DNA of 54,274 nt from Streptomyces sp. NRRL F-5630 (GCF_000719475.1 NZ_JOGO01000043.1:1-54274), one strand, 5' to 3'. Positions 41,260 through 49,111 are shown, numbered from the stretch's first letter. Numbers and translations are program-made. The notes: generated by a model from the letters alone, not told the origin.

Positions 41260-41697
41260 ATGCTCGACCTCAGTCAGGGTGAGGACGCCGCCGCCGTCAG
41301 CGCACTCCGTTCCTCCGTGATGCGGCTCTCCCGCCGTATCAAGCACCAGCGAGTCGACGAGTCGCTGAGTCCCACGGAGATGTCGGTGCTCGGCACCCTC
41401 GCCCGGTGCGGTTCCGCGACCCCCGGTGAGCTGGCGCGCAAGGAGCACGTGCAGCCGCCGTCGATGACGCGGATCGTGGCACTCCTGGAGACGAAGGGCC
41501 TCGTCCGGCTCGAACCGCACCCGGAGGACCGTCGGCAGAAGGTCGTCAGCCCCACCGAGCGGGCCGAGACGATGCTCGCCGAGAGCCGCCGCAAGCGGAA
41601 CGTGTGGCTGGCCCAGCTCGCCGCCGAGCTGGACGAGGACGAATGGGAGAAGCTCCGGGCAGCCGCCCCGGTGCTGGAGAAGCTCGCGCACCTGTGA
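41260..41697 (+). CDS. MarR-family transcriptional regulator
   Basis: 145 residues: winged helix-turn-helix with LSPTEMSVLGTLARCGSATPGEL, recognition helix HVQPPSMTRIVALLETKGLV, wing PEDRRQKVVSPTER, and dimer helices at both ends. Leaderless start (TACGCT, 7 nt) sits in the operator, so the gene probably represses itself. An MFS transporter begins 21 bp downstream on the same strand and is likely cotranscribed, giving a MarR-MFS efflux unit. Confidence 0.93.
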   Translation: MLDLSQGEDAAAVSALRSSVMRLSRRIKHQRVDESLSPTEMSVLGTLARCGSATPGELARKEHVQPPSMTRIVALLETKGLVRLEPHPEDRRQKVVSPTERAETMLAESRRKRNVWLAQLAAELDEDEWEKLRAAAPVLEKLAHL

Positions 41698-41718
41698 GCG
41701 AAAGGAAGGCGAAACTCT

Positions 41719-43368
41719 TTGAGTACGGGACCCGGAGCAGACTCCGCCCCCGCACCTGACCACCACGACACCACCGCCCGCCCCGCTCCCGGCTCCGCCG
41801 AGGACCCCGCCCGCCGCACGGCGGAGCGCGAGGCTCTCGAAGCGGACGCCGCCCAGGAGGACCCGGACGAGATCCCGGTCCCCGTCGAAGAACCCGCCAC
41901 CGGGCGCCCCGACGCCCGTACCGCGCCCGATGCCCGTACGGCGTCCGACGCCGGTAGCGCGCGCGACGCCCGTACCGCGTCCGAGGCGCGCACCTCCACG
42001 CACCCCGTGCCTGGAAAGCCTTCCGAGCACGAGCGCGCCGGCACTCCCCAGCCGCCCGCCGATCCCGAGCCCCCGCGCCGCACCTCGATGTTCAGCTCGC
42101 TGCGCGTCCGCAACTACCGGCTCTTCTTCACCGGCCAGGTCGTCTCCAACATCGGCACCTGGATGCAGCGCATCGCCCAGGACTGGCTGGTCCTGAGCCT
42201 CACCGGGTCCTCGGCCGCCGTGGGCATCACGACCGCGCTCCAGTTCCTGCCGATGCTGCTCTTCGGCCTGTACGGCGGCGTGCTCGTCGACCGCCTGCCG
42301 AAGCGGCAGACGCTGCTCGTCACGCAGGCCGTCATGGGCCTCACGGGACTCGCGCTCGCCGTCCTCACCCTCAGCGACAACGTCCAGGTCTGGCACGTCT
42401 ACCTCACCGCCTTCGTCCTCGGCCTCGTCACGGTCGTGGACAACCCGGCCCGGCAGACCTTCGTCTCCGAGATGGTCGGCCCGGGGATGATGCGCAACGC
42501 GGTCTCGCTCAACGCAGCGAACTTCCAGTCGGCCCGCCTCGTGGGTCCGGCCGTCGCCGGCGCGCTCATCACGGCGGTCGGCAGCGGCTACGCCTTCCTC
42601 CTCAACGGGCTCTCCTTCGTCGCGCCGATCGTCGGCCTGCTCCTCATGCGCTCGGGCGAGCTGCACGAGAGCCACCGCACCCCGCGCGGTAAGGGCCAGC
42701 TCCGCGAGGGGCTCCACTACGTCGCGAAGCGGCCCGAGCTGATCTGGCCGATCGTCCTCGTCGGCTTCGTCGGCACCTTCGGCTTCAACTTCCCCGTCTG
42801 GCTCTCGGCCTTCGCCGACGACGTCTTCGACGCGGGAGCGGGCACGTACGCGGTCTTCAACATCCTCATGGCGGTCGGCTCGCTCGCCGGAGCGCTGCTC
42901 GCCGCGCGCCGCGCGCGCACCAGGCTGCGGCTCCTCGTCGGGGCCGCGATCGCCTTCGGCGTCCTGGAGATCGTCGCCTCCGTCGTGCCCTCCTACTGGG
43001 TCTTCGCCGCGCTGCTCGTGCCGATCGGCATGTTCGGCCTGACGTCCAACACGACCGCCAACCAGGCCGTCCAGATGGCCGCCGAGCCGGAGATGCGCGG
43101 GCGCGTGATGAGCCTCTACATGATGGTCTTCACCGGTGGTACGCCCATCGGCGGCCCGCTCTTCGGCTGGCTCACCGACACCTACGGCGCCCGCGTCGGC
43201 TTCGCGGCAGGTGGCGTGATCACGGCGGTCGCCGCCGTCGCGGTCGGGCTCGTCCTGGCCCGTATCGGCGGCCTGCGCATGGAGTTCGGCTGGAACCACG
43301 GCCACCCGCGCCTGCGCTTCGTGCCCCGCGAGGGGCAGGGGGCGAAGGAGCTGGCGGCGGTGGCGTGA
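41719..43368 (+). CDS. MFS transporter with long disordered N-terminus
   Basis: 549 residues. The first 115 are low-complexity, with DARTA repeats around residues 72-95. The MFS core then begins at SLRVRNYRLFFTGQVVSNIG and carries about twelve helices; motif A is present as LVDRLPKRQTLLV, and the fourth helix has GLVTVVDNPARQTFVSEMV. This resembles MFS members of the enterobactin-exporter type (TMD with GRVMSLYMMVFTGGTPIG); cargo unknown. The start is TTG at 41719 with AAGGAAGG 9 nt upstream, a rare start chosen because no ATG or GTG is near. Cotranscribed with the MarR gene and followed by a strong terminator. Confidence 0.88.
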   Translation: MSTGPGADSAPAPDHHDTTARPAPGSAEDPARRTAEREALEADAAQEDPDEIPVPVEEPATGRPDARTAPDARTASDAGSARDARTASEARTSTHPVPGKPSEHERAGTPQPPADPEPPRRTSMFSSLRVRNYRLFFTGQVVSNIGTWMQRIAQDWLVLSLTGSSAAVGITTALQFLPMLLFGLYGGVLVDRLPKRQTLLVTQAVMGLTGLALAVLTLSDNVQVWHVYLTAFVLGLVTVVDNPARQTFVSEMVGPGMMRNAVSLNAANFQSARLVGPAVAGALITAVGSGYAFLLNGLSFVAPIVGLLLMRSGELHESHRTPRGKGQLREGLHYVAKRPELIWPIVLVGFVGTFGFNFPVWLSAFADDVFDAGAGTYAVFNILMAVGSLAGALLAARRARTRLRLLVGAAIAFGVLEIVASVVPSYWVFAALLVPIGMFGLTSNTTANQAVQMAAEPEMRGRVMSLYMMVFTGGTPIGGPLFGWLTDTYGARVGFAAGGVITAVAAVAVGLVLARIGGLRMEFGWNHGHPRLRFVPREGQGAKELAAVA

Positions 43369-43470
43369 GCCCTTGGCCGATCCCGGCTGCCCGGCCGGCG
43401 GACCCCGGCCCACGGCCCCCGGGTCTGCGGCCTTCCGGCCGGTCGGTCGCCGTGGCGGAACGCGGAGGAA

Positions 43471-43516
43471 CGCTCGTAGGGGTCTGTACAGACATCTGTA
43501 CAGACCCCTACGGGCG
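43471..43516. terminator. very strong terminator between MFS and gap
   Basis: 15-bp perfect arms GTAGGGGTCTGTACA (43476-43490) and TGTACAGACCCCTAC (43497-43511) around GACATC, extended by CGCTC/GGGCG to 20 bp with one G-U, then TTTT for the plus strand. Confidence 0.95.
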
Positions 43517-43551
43517 TTTTGCGCGCCTGGTGCCGCCCCTCAGGGGCTCCC

Positions 43552-44547
43552 TCAGCCTGCCAGCAGCCCCAGCGTGTCCACGACGCGGTGGGAGAAGCCC
43601 CACTCGTTGTCGTACCAGGCCACGACCTTGACGTGCTTGCCGTCGACGCGGGTCAGGGCGGCATCGAAGACGGCGGAGGCCGGATCGCCGACGATGTCGG
43701 AGGAGACGAGCGGGTCCTCGGCGTATTCGAGGACGCCCGCGAGCCGTCCGGCGGCGGCCTCGCGGTACGCGGCGAGCACGTCGTCGCGGCTCACCTCGCG
43801 CGCCACCGTCGTGTTCAGCTCGACGATCGAGCCGACCGGGACGGGCACGCGGATCGAGTCGCCCGAGAGCTTGCCGTCCAGTTCCGGGAGCACGAGCCCG
43901 ATGGCCTTCGCCGCCCCTGTCGTGGTCGGCACGATGTTGACGGCGGCGGCGCGGGCGCGGCGGGCGTCGCGGTGCGGGCCGTCCTGGAGGTTCTGCTCCT
44001 GCGTGTAGGCGTGCACGGTCGTCATGAAGCCGTGCTCGATGCCCGCCAGTTCGTGCAGGACGGAGGCGAGGGGGGCGAGGGCGTTCGTCGTGCAGGAGGC
44101 GTTCGAGACGATGTGGTGCGTCGCGGGGTCGTACGCCTCGGTGTTGACGCCGTACGCGAGCGTCACGTCCGCTCCGGCGGACGGCGCGCTCACGAGCACC
44201 TTGCGCGCACCCGCGTCGAGGTGGGCGCGCGCGGCGTCGGCGGAGGTGAAACGACCGGTCGCCTCCAGGACGAGTTCCACGCCGAGTTCCGCCCACGGCA
44301 GCCGGGCCGGCTCGCGCTCGGCGAGCACCTTGATCCGGCGCCCGTCCACGACGAGGGTGTCCCCGTCGACGCTCACGGGCCGCCCGAAGCGCCCCGCCGT
44401 CGTGTCGTACCGCAGCAGCCGCCCGAGCGTCCCCGGGTCGCCGAGGTCGTTGATCGCGACGACCTCCAGCTCGCTGTCGCGCTCGACGAGGGCGCGGAGG
44501 ACGTTGCGGCCGATGCGGCCGAATCCGTTGATGGCGATACGGGTCAT
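43552..44547 (-). CDS. gap: type I glyceraldehyde-3-phosphate dehydrogenase
   Basis: 331-residue NAD(P)-dependent glycolytic/gluconeogenic enzyme. Rossmann signature RIAINGFGRIGRNVLRAL, the cofactor segment VVAINDLGDP, catalytic Cys152 in SNASCTTN and His179 in TTVHAYTQ; the end AWYDNEWGFSHRVVDTL is canonical. The start is at the family N-terminus, with GAAGG about 10 nt upstream. The sequence is quite diverged (Ala/Arg-rich), suggesting a second gap paralogue rather than the main glycolytic one; cofactor preference is not clear. It faces a very strong terminator. Confidence 0.95.
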   Translation of the reverse strand: MTRIAINGFGRIGRNVLRALVERDSELEVVAINDLGDPGTLGRLLRYDTTAGRFGRPVSVDGDTLVVDGRRIKVLAEREPARLPWAELGVELVLEATGRFTSADAARAHLDAGARKVLVSAPSAGADVTLAYGVNTEAYDPATHHIVSNASCTTNALAPLASVLHELAGIEHGFMTTVHAYTQEQNLQDGPHRDARRARAAAVNIVPTTTGAAKAIGLVLPELDGKLSGDSIRVPVPVGSIVELNTTVAREVSRDDVLAAYREAAAGRLAGVLEYAEDPLVSSDIVGDPASAVFDAALTRVDGKHVKVVAWYDNEWGFSHRVVDTLGLLAG

Positions 44548-44667
44548 GGTGAGGGCCCTTCCTGACGTTCTGCGCTGCGGCTCTTGCCTTCCCCACCAGA
44601 CTCGCGCCGCGCGCCGGGCCGTGGCCGAGGCGGAAGCGCCAGGGTGCGCAAGGATCACGCCAGCGGC

Positions 44668-45750
44668 TCAGTCGCGGGGATCGTCGCGCGCGTTCCGTCC
44701 GTCGCGTGTGTTCTGCCCCTCACGTCCGTCGTGTCCGCTGCGTCCGTTATGCCCGTCGCGTCCGTCGTGTTCTCCGGGTTCGCCGCGGGAGAACGTGCGC
44801 CGGTACTCGCTCGGGCTCGTGCCCAGGACCCGCTGGAAGTGCAGCCGCAGGTTCGCGCCCGTGCCGAGCCCGACCTCGACGGCGATCTGCTCGACGCCCC
44901 GGTCCGAGCGCTCCAGGAGCGCGCGCGCCGCGTCGATCCGCACGCGCGTCACCCACTCCATGGGCGTGTAGCCGGTGTCGTCGGCGAAGCGGCGCGAGAA
45001 GGTGCGCGCGGAGACGGCGGCGTGCCGGGCGAGGACGCCGAGGCTCAGGGGCTCGCCGAGGTGGCGCAGGGCCCACTCGCGGGTCGCCGCGAAGCGCTCG
45101 CCGAGCGGTTCGGGGACGGCGCGCGGCACGTACTGCGCCTGGCCACCGCTGCGGTACGGCGCCGCGACGAGGCGGCGCGCGGTGTGGTGCGAGGCGGCGA
45201 CGCCGAGGTCGCGGCGCAGGATGTGCAGGCACAGATCGATACCGGAGGCGGCGCCCGCCGAGGTGAGGACAGTGCCCTCATCGACGAAGAGGACGTTCTC
45301 GTCGACGCGTACGCCCGGGTGGCGTTCGGCGAGGGCGCGCGTGTAGTGCCAGTGCGTCGTGGCGCGGCGCCCTTCGAGCAGTCCGGTCGCGGCGAGCGCG
45401 AAGGCGCCCGTGGAGATCGCGGCGAGCCGGGCGCCGCGCGCGTGCGCCGTGCGGAGCGCCGCGACGACCTCGGCGGGCGGGTCCTCGCGGTCGGGGTGGC
45501 GGTAGCCGGGCAGGAAGACGGTCTCGGCCCACTCCAGCGCCTCCAGCCCGTGCGCGACGCCGTACGAGAGACCGTCCCCGCCCGTCACGAGCCCCGGCGC
45601 GGCGCCGCACACGCGTACCTCGTACGGCATGCTCGCGCGGGTCGAGAAGACCTGCGCGGGAATGCCGACGTCGAGCGGCTTGGCGCCTTCGAGCACGAGG
45701 ACGGCGACGCGGCGGAGACGGCGGGGACGGCGGGGACGGCTCTCGGTCAC
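44668..45750 (-). CDS. GlxA-like AraC-family transcriptional regulator
   Basis: 360 residues. The N-terminal DJ-1/PfpI-like sensor domain runs from VAVLVLEGAKPLDVGIPAQVF to HYTRALAERHP. The usual Cys of the nucleophile elbow is a Ser here (AISTGAFALA), so the domain is likely a non-catalytic sensor. The AraC helix-turn-helix pair follows (LSLGVLARHAAVSARTFSRRF, then VEQIAVEVGLGTGANLRLHFQ). The last 35 residues are a repetitive Asp/Gly/His/Arg tail (GEHDGRDGHNGRSGHDGREG). GTG start; TAGCCT 7 nt upstream indicates leaderless transcription. Confidence 0.92.
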   Translation of the reverse strand: MTESRPRRPRRLRRVAVLVLEGAKPLDVGIPAQVFSTRASMPYEVRVCGAAPGLVTGGDGLSYGVAHGLEALEWAETVFLPGYRHPDREDPPAEVVAALRTAHARGARLAAISTGAFALAATGLLEGRRATTHWHYTRALAERHPGVRVDENVLFVDEGTVLTSAGAASGIDLCLHILRRDLGVAASHHTARRLVAAPYRSGGQAQYVPRAVPEPLGERFAATREWALRHLGEPLSLGVLARHAAVSARTFSRRFADDTGYTPMEWVTRVRIDAARALLERSDRGVEQIAVEVGLGTGANLRLHFQRVLGTSPSEYRRTFSRGEPGEHDGRDGHNGRSGHDGREGQNTRDGRNARDDPRD

Positions 45751-45757
45751 GCGGCAC

Positions 45758-45763
45758 AGGCTA
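45758..45763 (-). promoter_or_regulatory. leaderless -10 box for the GlxA-like gene
   Basis: TAGCCT on the minus strand, 7 nt before the GTG at 45750. Confidence 0.65.
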
Positions 45764-45980
45764 CGGAAGCGCCCTCCGGGAGGAGCGACGGCTTACGGGA
45801 GTGCGGTGACGGCGTACGGGAGTGGGCCGACGCGGAGCACGGTTCGCGGGAGAGCGTGGTCCGCGTCGGCGTCGGCGTCGTTCTCCGCGTCTGTGCGGCA
45901 GCGGGGGCGTGGGGCGTGCCCCGCCGTCTGCGGCAGGTGCCTGCGGCCGGGTCGGCGGCGCGGTGCTCGGCGCGCGGGCC

Positions 45981-46517
45981 CTACGCGCTCCGGGCGTCGT
46001 CGAGGCGGATCGTGAGGACCTGGCCCGGCCACCCGTCCTGGTCGAAGCGCTCCGCAGGGCGGAATCCGCACGCCACGTAGTAGTCGACGAGCCGTCCGTC
46101 GTCGCCCGCGTAGCAGTCGACGCGGAGCAGCCCGGCCCCCGCGCGCCGCGCCTCGGCGACGGCGTGCGCGACGAGCGCGGCGCCGATGCCGTGACCCGCG
46201 AGGCTCCGGTCGCTCACGAGGAAGTGCAGGGAGCGCTCCGGCTCGGGCGCGGGGCCGGGGGAGGGCCCCGGGCCTTCCCTCAGCGTCATGGAGCCGACGA
46301 CGCGCCCGTCCAGCTCCGCGACCCAGGGCTCGCCCTTCGCGAAGTACTCCTCGACCAGTTCGACGGCGCGCGGCCTGTCGGTGAAGTGCCGGGTGCCCCA
46401 CTGCCCCGACAACCCCTGCGCGGTCAGCCAGTCCACCGCCCCGTCCAGGAGCGCGAGGACGGCGGGGACGTCCCTTGCCTTGCCGGGTCTGAGCGTCAGC
46501 GCTCGGGAGGTGTCCAT
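45981..46517 (-). CDS. GNAT-family N-acetyltransferase
   Basis: 178 residues of the GNAT fold: N-terminal LRPGKARDVPAVLALLDGAV, the beta4 strand RSLHFLVSDRSLAGHGIGAALVAHAV with the acetyl-CoA-binding GIGAAL loop, then LLRVDCYAGDDGRLVDYYVACGF. The motif resembles small-molecule or amino-acid acetyltransferases; substrate unknown. The start is fixed by TACCCT 7 nt before the ATG (leaderless); the open frame extends further 5-prime into the divergent thpR upstream region without support. Confidence 0.88.
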   Translation of the reverse strand: MDTSRALTLRPGKARDVPAVLALLDGAVDWLTAQGLSGQWGTRHFTDRPRAVELVEEYFAKGEPWVAELDGRVVGSMTLREGPGPSPGPAPEPERSLHFLVSDRSLAGHGIGAALVAHAVAEARRAGAGLLRVDCYAGDDGRLVDYYVACGFRPAERFDQDGWPGQVLTIRLDDARSA

Positions 46518-46524
46518 GCCCGCG

Positions 46525-46530
46525 AGGGTA
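46525..46530 (-). promoter_or_regulatory. leaderless -10 box for GNAT gene
   Basis: TACCCT on the minus strand, 7 nt before the ATG at 46517. Confidence 0.65.
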
Positions 46531-46653
46531 GGGGAGCGGGGCGCCGGATGCTGGCCGCGTGCCGCCACTGTGCCCCGGGAGACGTTTCGCGGGCGTCGAG
46601 GCGCCGCCTCGGGCACCTCGGCCGCTTGTCGGACCATCGGCTTGCCTGCCCGG

Positions 46654-46692
46654 TTATCCACAGGCGGGCGGGAATTCCCTCGGCGCCTGTGG
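46654..46692. promoter_or_regulatory. dyad with DnaA-box match upstream of thpR
   Basis: Arms CCACAGGCG (46658-46666) and CGCCTGTGG (46684-46692) are perfect; their centre holds GGGAATTCCC. The left arm continues as TTATCCACA (46654-46662), a DnaA-box match. It ends 16 bp before the thpR ATG. Confidence 0.6.
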
Positions 46693-46708
46693 AATCGTTC
46701 CCGGCACC

Positions 46709-47275
46709 ATGAGACTCTTCGCCGCGCTCCTGCCCCCGCCCGAGGCCCTCGACGAACTCGCCGCCGCCGTCCGCCCGCTGCGCCGCCTGCCGGGCGCCGA
46801 CGAGGTGCGGTGGACCCGCCCCGACGGCTGGCACGTGACGCTGGCGTTCTACGGGAACGCCGAACAGGAGCCGCTGATACGGGGTTTGACCGCTCTGGCC
46901 GCCGCCCACGCGCCCCTGCGCCTGTCCCTCGCGGGCGCGGGGGACTTCCGTGGCGGGACGCTGTGGACGGGAGTACGGGGCGACATCGCCGCCCTGCGCG
47001 CCCTCGCCGGGGACGCGCGGGCCCTGGGCGCGGCGACGGAGCACGCCTACCGGCCCCACCTGTCGCTGGCGCGGGTCTCGCGGAGGATGTCCCCCCGCGC
47101 GTGCGAAGCACTGCTCGCTTCGCACGACGAGCTGCTCGGGTCCTTCTCCGGCCGGGCCTGGACCGCCGACCGTGTGCGGCTCCTGCGGAGCGTGCCGGGC
47201 GGGCACGGGATCGCGAACCAGTACGTGACGGAGGCGACGTACCCCCTGGCCGGGCCTGCCCGGCGGGACGGCTAG
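46709..47275 (+). CDS. thpR: RNA 2',3'-cyclic phosphodiesterase ThpR
   Basis: 188 residues of the 2H phosphoesterase fold. First catalytic motif HVTLAF (His42, Thr44), second HLSLAR (His117, Ser119). Opens with RLFAALLPPPEALDELA, typical of LigT/ThpR. It hydrolyses 2',3'-cyclic phosphate ends of RNA to the 2'-phosphomonoester; the cellular role is not settled. The ATG lacks a good Shine-Dalgarno. Its TAG stop is part of the promoter for the next, tiny gene. Confidence 0.93.
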   Translation: MRLFAALLPPPEALDELAAAVRPLRRLPGADEVRWTRPDGWHVTLAFYGNAEQEPLIRGLTALAAAHAPLRLSLAGAGDFRGGTLWTGVRGDIAALRALAGDARALGAATEHAYRPHLSLARVSRRMSPRACEALLASHDELLGSFSGRAWTADRVRLLRSVPGGHGIANQYVTEATYPLAGPARRDG

Positions 47276-47278
47276 GCT
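47273..47278 (+). promoter_or_regulatory. leaderless -10 box overlapping the thpR stop codon
   Basis: TAGGCT: the first three bases are the thpR stop. Six bases separate it from the GTG of the 29-residue gene. Confidence 0.7.
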
Positions 47279-47284
47279 CGAAAC

Positions 47285-47374
47285 GTGGACCCGAAGACCC
47301 GGAACCGGATCATGGCCGGTGTGCTCGTAATGATGTTCGTCGTCGTGGCGGTGGCGGCGGCCGTGGGCCAGTAG
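47285..47374 (+). CDS. 29-residue single-pass membrane protein
   Basis: Product VDPKTRNRIMAGVLVMMFVV...AVGQ of 29 residues: a basic, polar N-terminus (DPKTRNR) and one hydrophobic helix from Ile9 to Val27. It resembles a very small conserved Streptomyces membrane protein I recognise in outline but cannot name. GTG start; the perfect TAnnnT hexamer at 6 nt upstream argues that it is a real leaderless gene. Function unknown; likely a regulator or partner of a larger membrane protein. Confidence 0.75.
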   Translation: MDPKTRNRIMAGVLVMMFVVVAVAAAVGQ

Positions 47375-47420
47375 CCCCGCACCGCCGCCACCGCGCGCGC
47401 CTCCTGCCGGAGGCCCGCCG

Positions 47421-48416
47421 TCACCAGGCGAACGCCTCCGGGGACGGCCCGGGGCCGGGGAAGATCTCGTCGAGGCCGTTCAGGACCTCTTCCGAGAGCT
47501 CGACGTCCACGGCGCGCAGCGCCGAGTCGAGCTGCTCCTTCGTACGCGGACCGACGATCGGGCCCGTCACGCCCGGACGGGTGAGGAGCCAGGCGAGGGC
47601 GGTGTCGCCGGGCAGCAGCCCGTGCTTGTCGAGCAGTGCCTCGTACCGCTCGATCTGGTCCCGCACGGCCGAGTTCTTCAGCGCGTCGGCGCTGCGACCG
47701 CTCGCGCTGCGGCCGCTCGCCGTGCCCTCGCGCTCGCGCTTGAGCGCGCCACCGAGCAGCCCGCCGTGCAGCGGCGACCAGGGAATGACCCCGAGCCCGT
47801 ACTCGCGCGCGGCCGGGACGACCTCCATCTCGGCGCGGCGCTCGGCCAGGTTGTACAGGCACTGCTCGCTCACGAGGCCGACCATGCCGCGCCGCGAGGC
47901 CAGTTCGTTGGCCTGGGCGATCTTGTAGCCGGGGAAGTTCGAGGAACCGGCGTAGAGGATCTTGCCCTGCTGGATCAGGACGTCGATCGCCTGCCAGATC
48001 TCCTCGAACGGGGTGTTCCGGTCCACGTGGTGGAACTGGTACAGGTCGATGTGGTCGGTCTGGAGCCGCTTGAGGCTCGCGTCGACCGCGCGGCGGATAT
48101 TGGCGGCGGAGAGCTTGTGGTGGTTCGGCCAGGGGTCACCGGCGCCCATGTAGCCGTTGACCTTCGTGGCGAGCACGACCTTCTCGCGCCGGCCGCCGCC
48201 CTGCGCGAACCAGGTCCCGAGGATCTCCTCGGTCCGGCCCTTGTTCTCGCCCCAGCCGTAGACGTTGGCCGTGTCGAAGAAGTTGACTCCCGCGTCGAGC
48301 GCGGCGTCCATGATGGCGTGACTGTCGGCTTCGTTGGTCTGCGGCCCGAAGTTCATCGTCCCCAGGACCAGCCTGCTGACCTCAAGTCCCGTACGTCCGA
48401 GTTGCGTGTACCTCAT
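47421..48416 (-). CDS. aldo/keto reductase
   Basis: 331-residue NADPH-dependent aldo/keto reductase with (alpha/beta)8 barrel: RYTQLGRTGLEVSRLVLGTMNFG, catalytic-tetrad Asp in FFDTANVYGWGENK (with Tyr), Lys in VVLATKVNGYMG, and His in YQFHHVDRNTPFEE; cofactor region PIVGPRTKEQLDSALRAV near the C-terminus. The short linker SGRSASGRSADALK is a repeat-like insert. Start ATG at 48416 lacks a Shine-Dalgarno but is 7 nt from a weak TTGGCT -10. A MerR-type operator fills the promoter spacer, so the enzyme is probably induced by a small reactive compound. Confidence 0.93.
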   Translation of the reverse strand: MRYTQLGRTGLEVSRLVLGTMNFGPQTNEADSHAIMDAALDAGVNFFDTANVYGWGENKGRTEEILGTWFAQGGGRREKVVLATKVNGYMGAGDPWPNHHKLSAANIRRAVDASLKRLQTDHIDLYQFHHVDRNTPFEEIWQAIDVLIQQGKILYAGSSNFPGYKIAQANELASRRGMVGLVSEQCLYNLAERRAEMEVVPAAREYGLGVIPWSPLHGGLLGGALKREREGTASGRSASGRSADALKNSAVRDQIERYEALLDKHGLLPGDTALAWLLTRPGVTGPIVGPRTKEQLDSALRAVDVELSEEVLNGLDEIFPGPGPSPEAFAW

Positions 48417-48423
48417 GCCATCC

Positions 48424-48453
48424 AGCCAACGCCTTGGAGTGGACTCCAGGCAA
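48424..48453 (-). promoter_or_regulatory. MerR-type operator/promoter of the aldo/keto reductase
   Basis: The plus strand reads CTTGGAGT-GG-ACTCCAGG (48433-48450), one mismatch from a perfect dyad. On the minus strand, TTGCCT (48448-48453) and TTGGCT (48424-48429) flank an 18-nt spacer, longer than the usual 17, a MerR-family hallmark. No merR gene lies in the window. Confidence 0.72.
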
Positions 48454-48486
48454 GTGGTGGAACGGACGCGGTGATGGGGGCGCCGG

Positions 48487-48531
48487 GGGCGCACGGGTGG
48501 AGCGGGGCGCACGGGTGGAGCGGGGCGAACG
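48487..48531. repeat. 18-bp tandem repeat before dinB
   Basis: GGGCGCACGGGTGGAGCG at 48487-48504 and 48505-48522, then a partial copy (GGGCGAACG). Confidence 0.85.
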
Positions 48532-48538
48532 CGGGGGC

Positions 48539-48544
48539 TAGCGT
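48539..48544 (+). promoter_or_regulatory. leaderless -10 box for DinB gene
   Basis: TAGCGT, 6 nt before the ATG at 48551, directly after the 18-bp repeats. Confidence 0.65.
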
Positions 48545-48550
48545 TTTCGT

Positions 48551-49111
48551 ATGAGTGACAACTCGCCCCCCAATGCTGACGCGCCCCTCCCCGGCCCGCC
48601 CGTCGAGCCCCCGTGGTCGCTCACCGACCCCGCGGCGCTGCTCCCCGCCTACCTGGACTACTACCGCGCCACCGTGCTCGCCAAGCTGGACGGGCTCTCG
48701 GAGGCCGAGCTGCGCGGGAGCAGGCTGCCCTCCGGCTGGTCGCCGCTCGAACTGCTCAAGCACCTCGCGTACGTCGAACGTCGTTGGCTGCGCTGGGGCT
48801 TCCTCGGCGAGAAGATGGACGAGCCCACGGCCTGGGGCGACAACGACCCGGAATCGGGCCGCTGGCACGTGCGCGCGGACGAGTCCCCGGCGGGGATCAG
48901 GGACCTCTTCGCGCGGGAGTGCGCGCACTCGCGGCGGATCGTCGCGGCGGCGGGGCTCCAGGACCGCGCGGCGAGCACGGGCCGCTTCCCGCCCCCGGCC
49001 GAGCCGCCCACGCTGTCGTGGATCCTCTTCCACGTCCTCCAGGAGTACGCGCGGCACGCGGGACACCTCGACGTGGTGCGGGAGTTGACGGACGGGCGGG
49101 TGGGGGAGTGA
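48551..49111 (+). CDS. DinB-superfamily (DUF664) mycothiol transferase-like protein
   Basis: 186 residues, four-helix-bundle DinB fold. Seen: PAYLDYYRATVLAKLDGLSEAELR, the metal-binding His of LLKHLAYVERRWLRW, then FHVLQEYARHAGHLDVVREL with the second and third His ligands. Family members bind divalent metals and are mycothiol-dependent thiol transferases in actinobacteria; the substrate is unknown. The start is fixed by TAGCGT 6 nt upstream. No signal peptide. Divergent from the aldo/keto reductase, 134 bp away. Confidence 0.9.
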   Translation: MSDNSPPNADAPLPGPPVEPPWSLTDPAALLPAYLDYYRATVLAKLDGLSEAELRGSRLPSGWSPLELLKHLAYVERRWLRWGFLGEKMDEPTAWGDNDPESGRWHVRADESPAGIRDLFARECAHSRRIVAAAGLQDRAASTGRFPPPAEPPTLSWILFHVLQEYARHAGHLDVVRELTDGRVGE

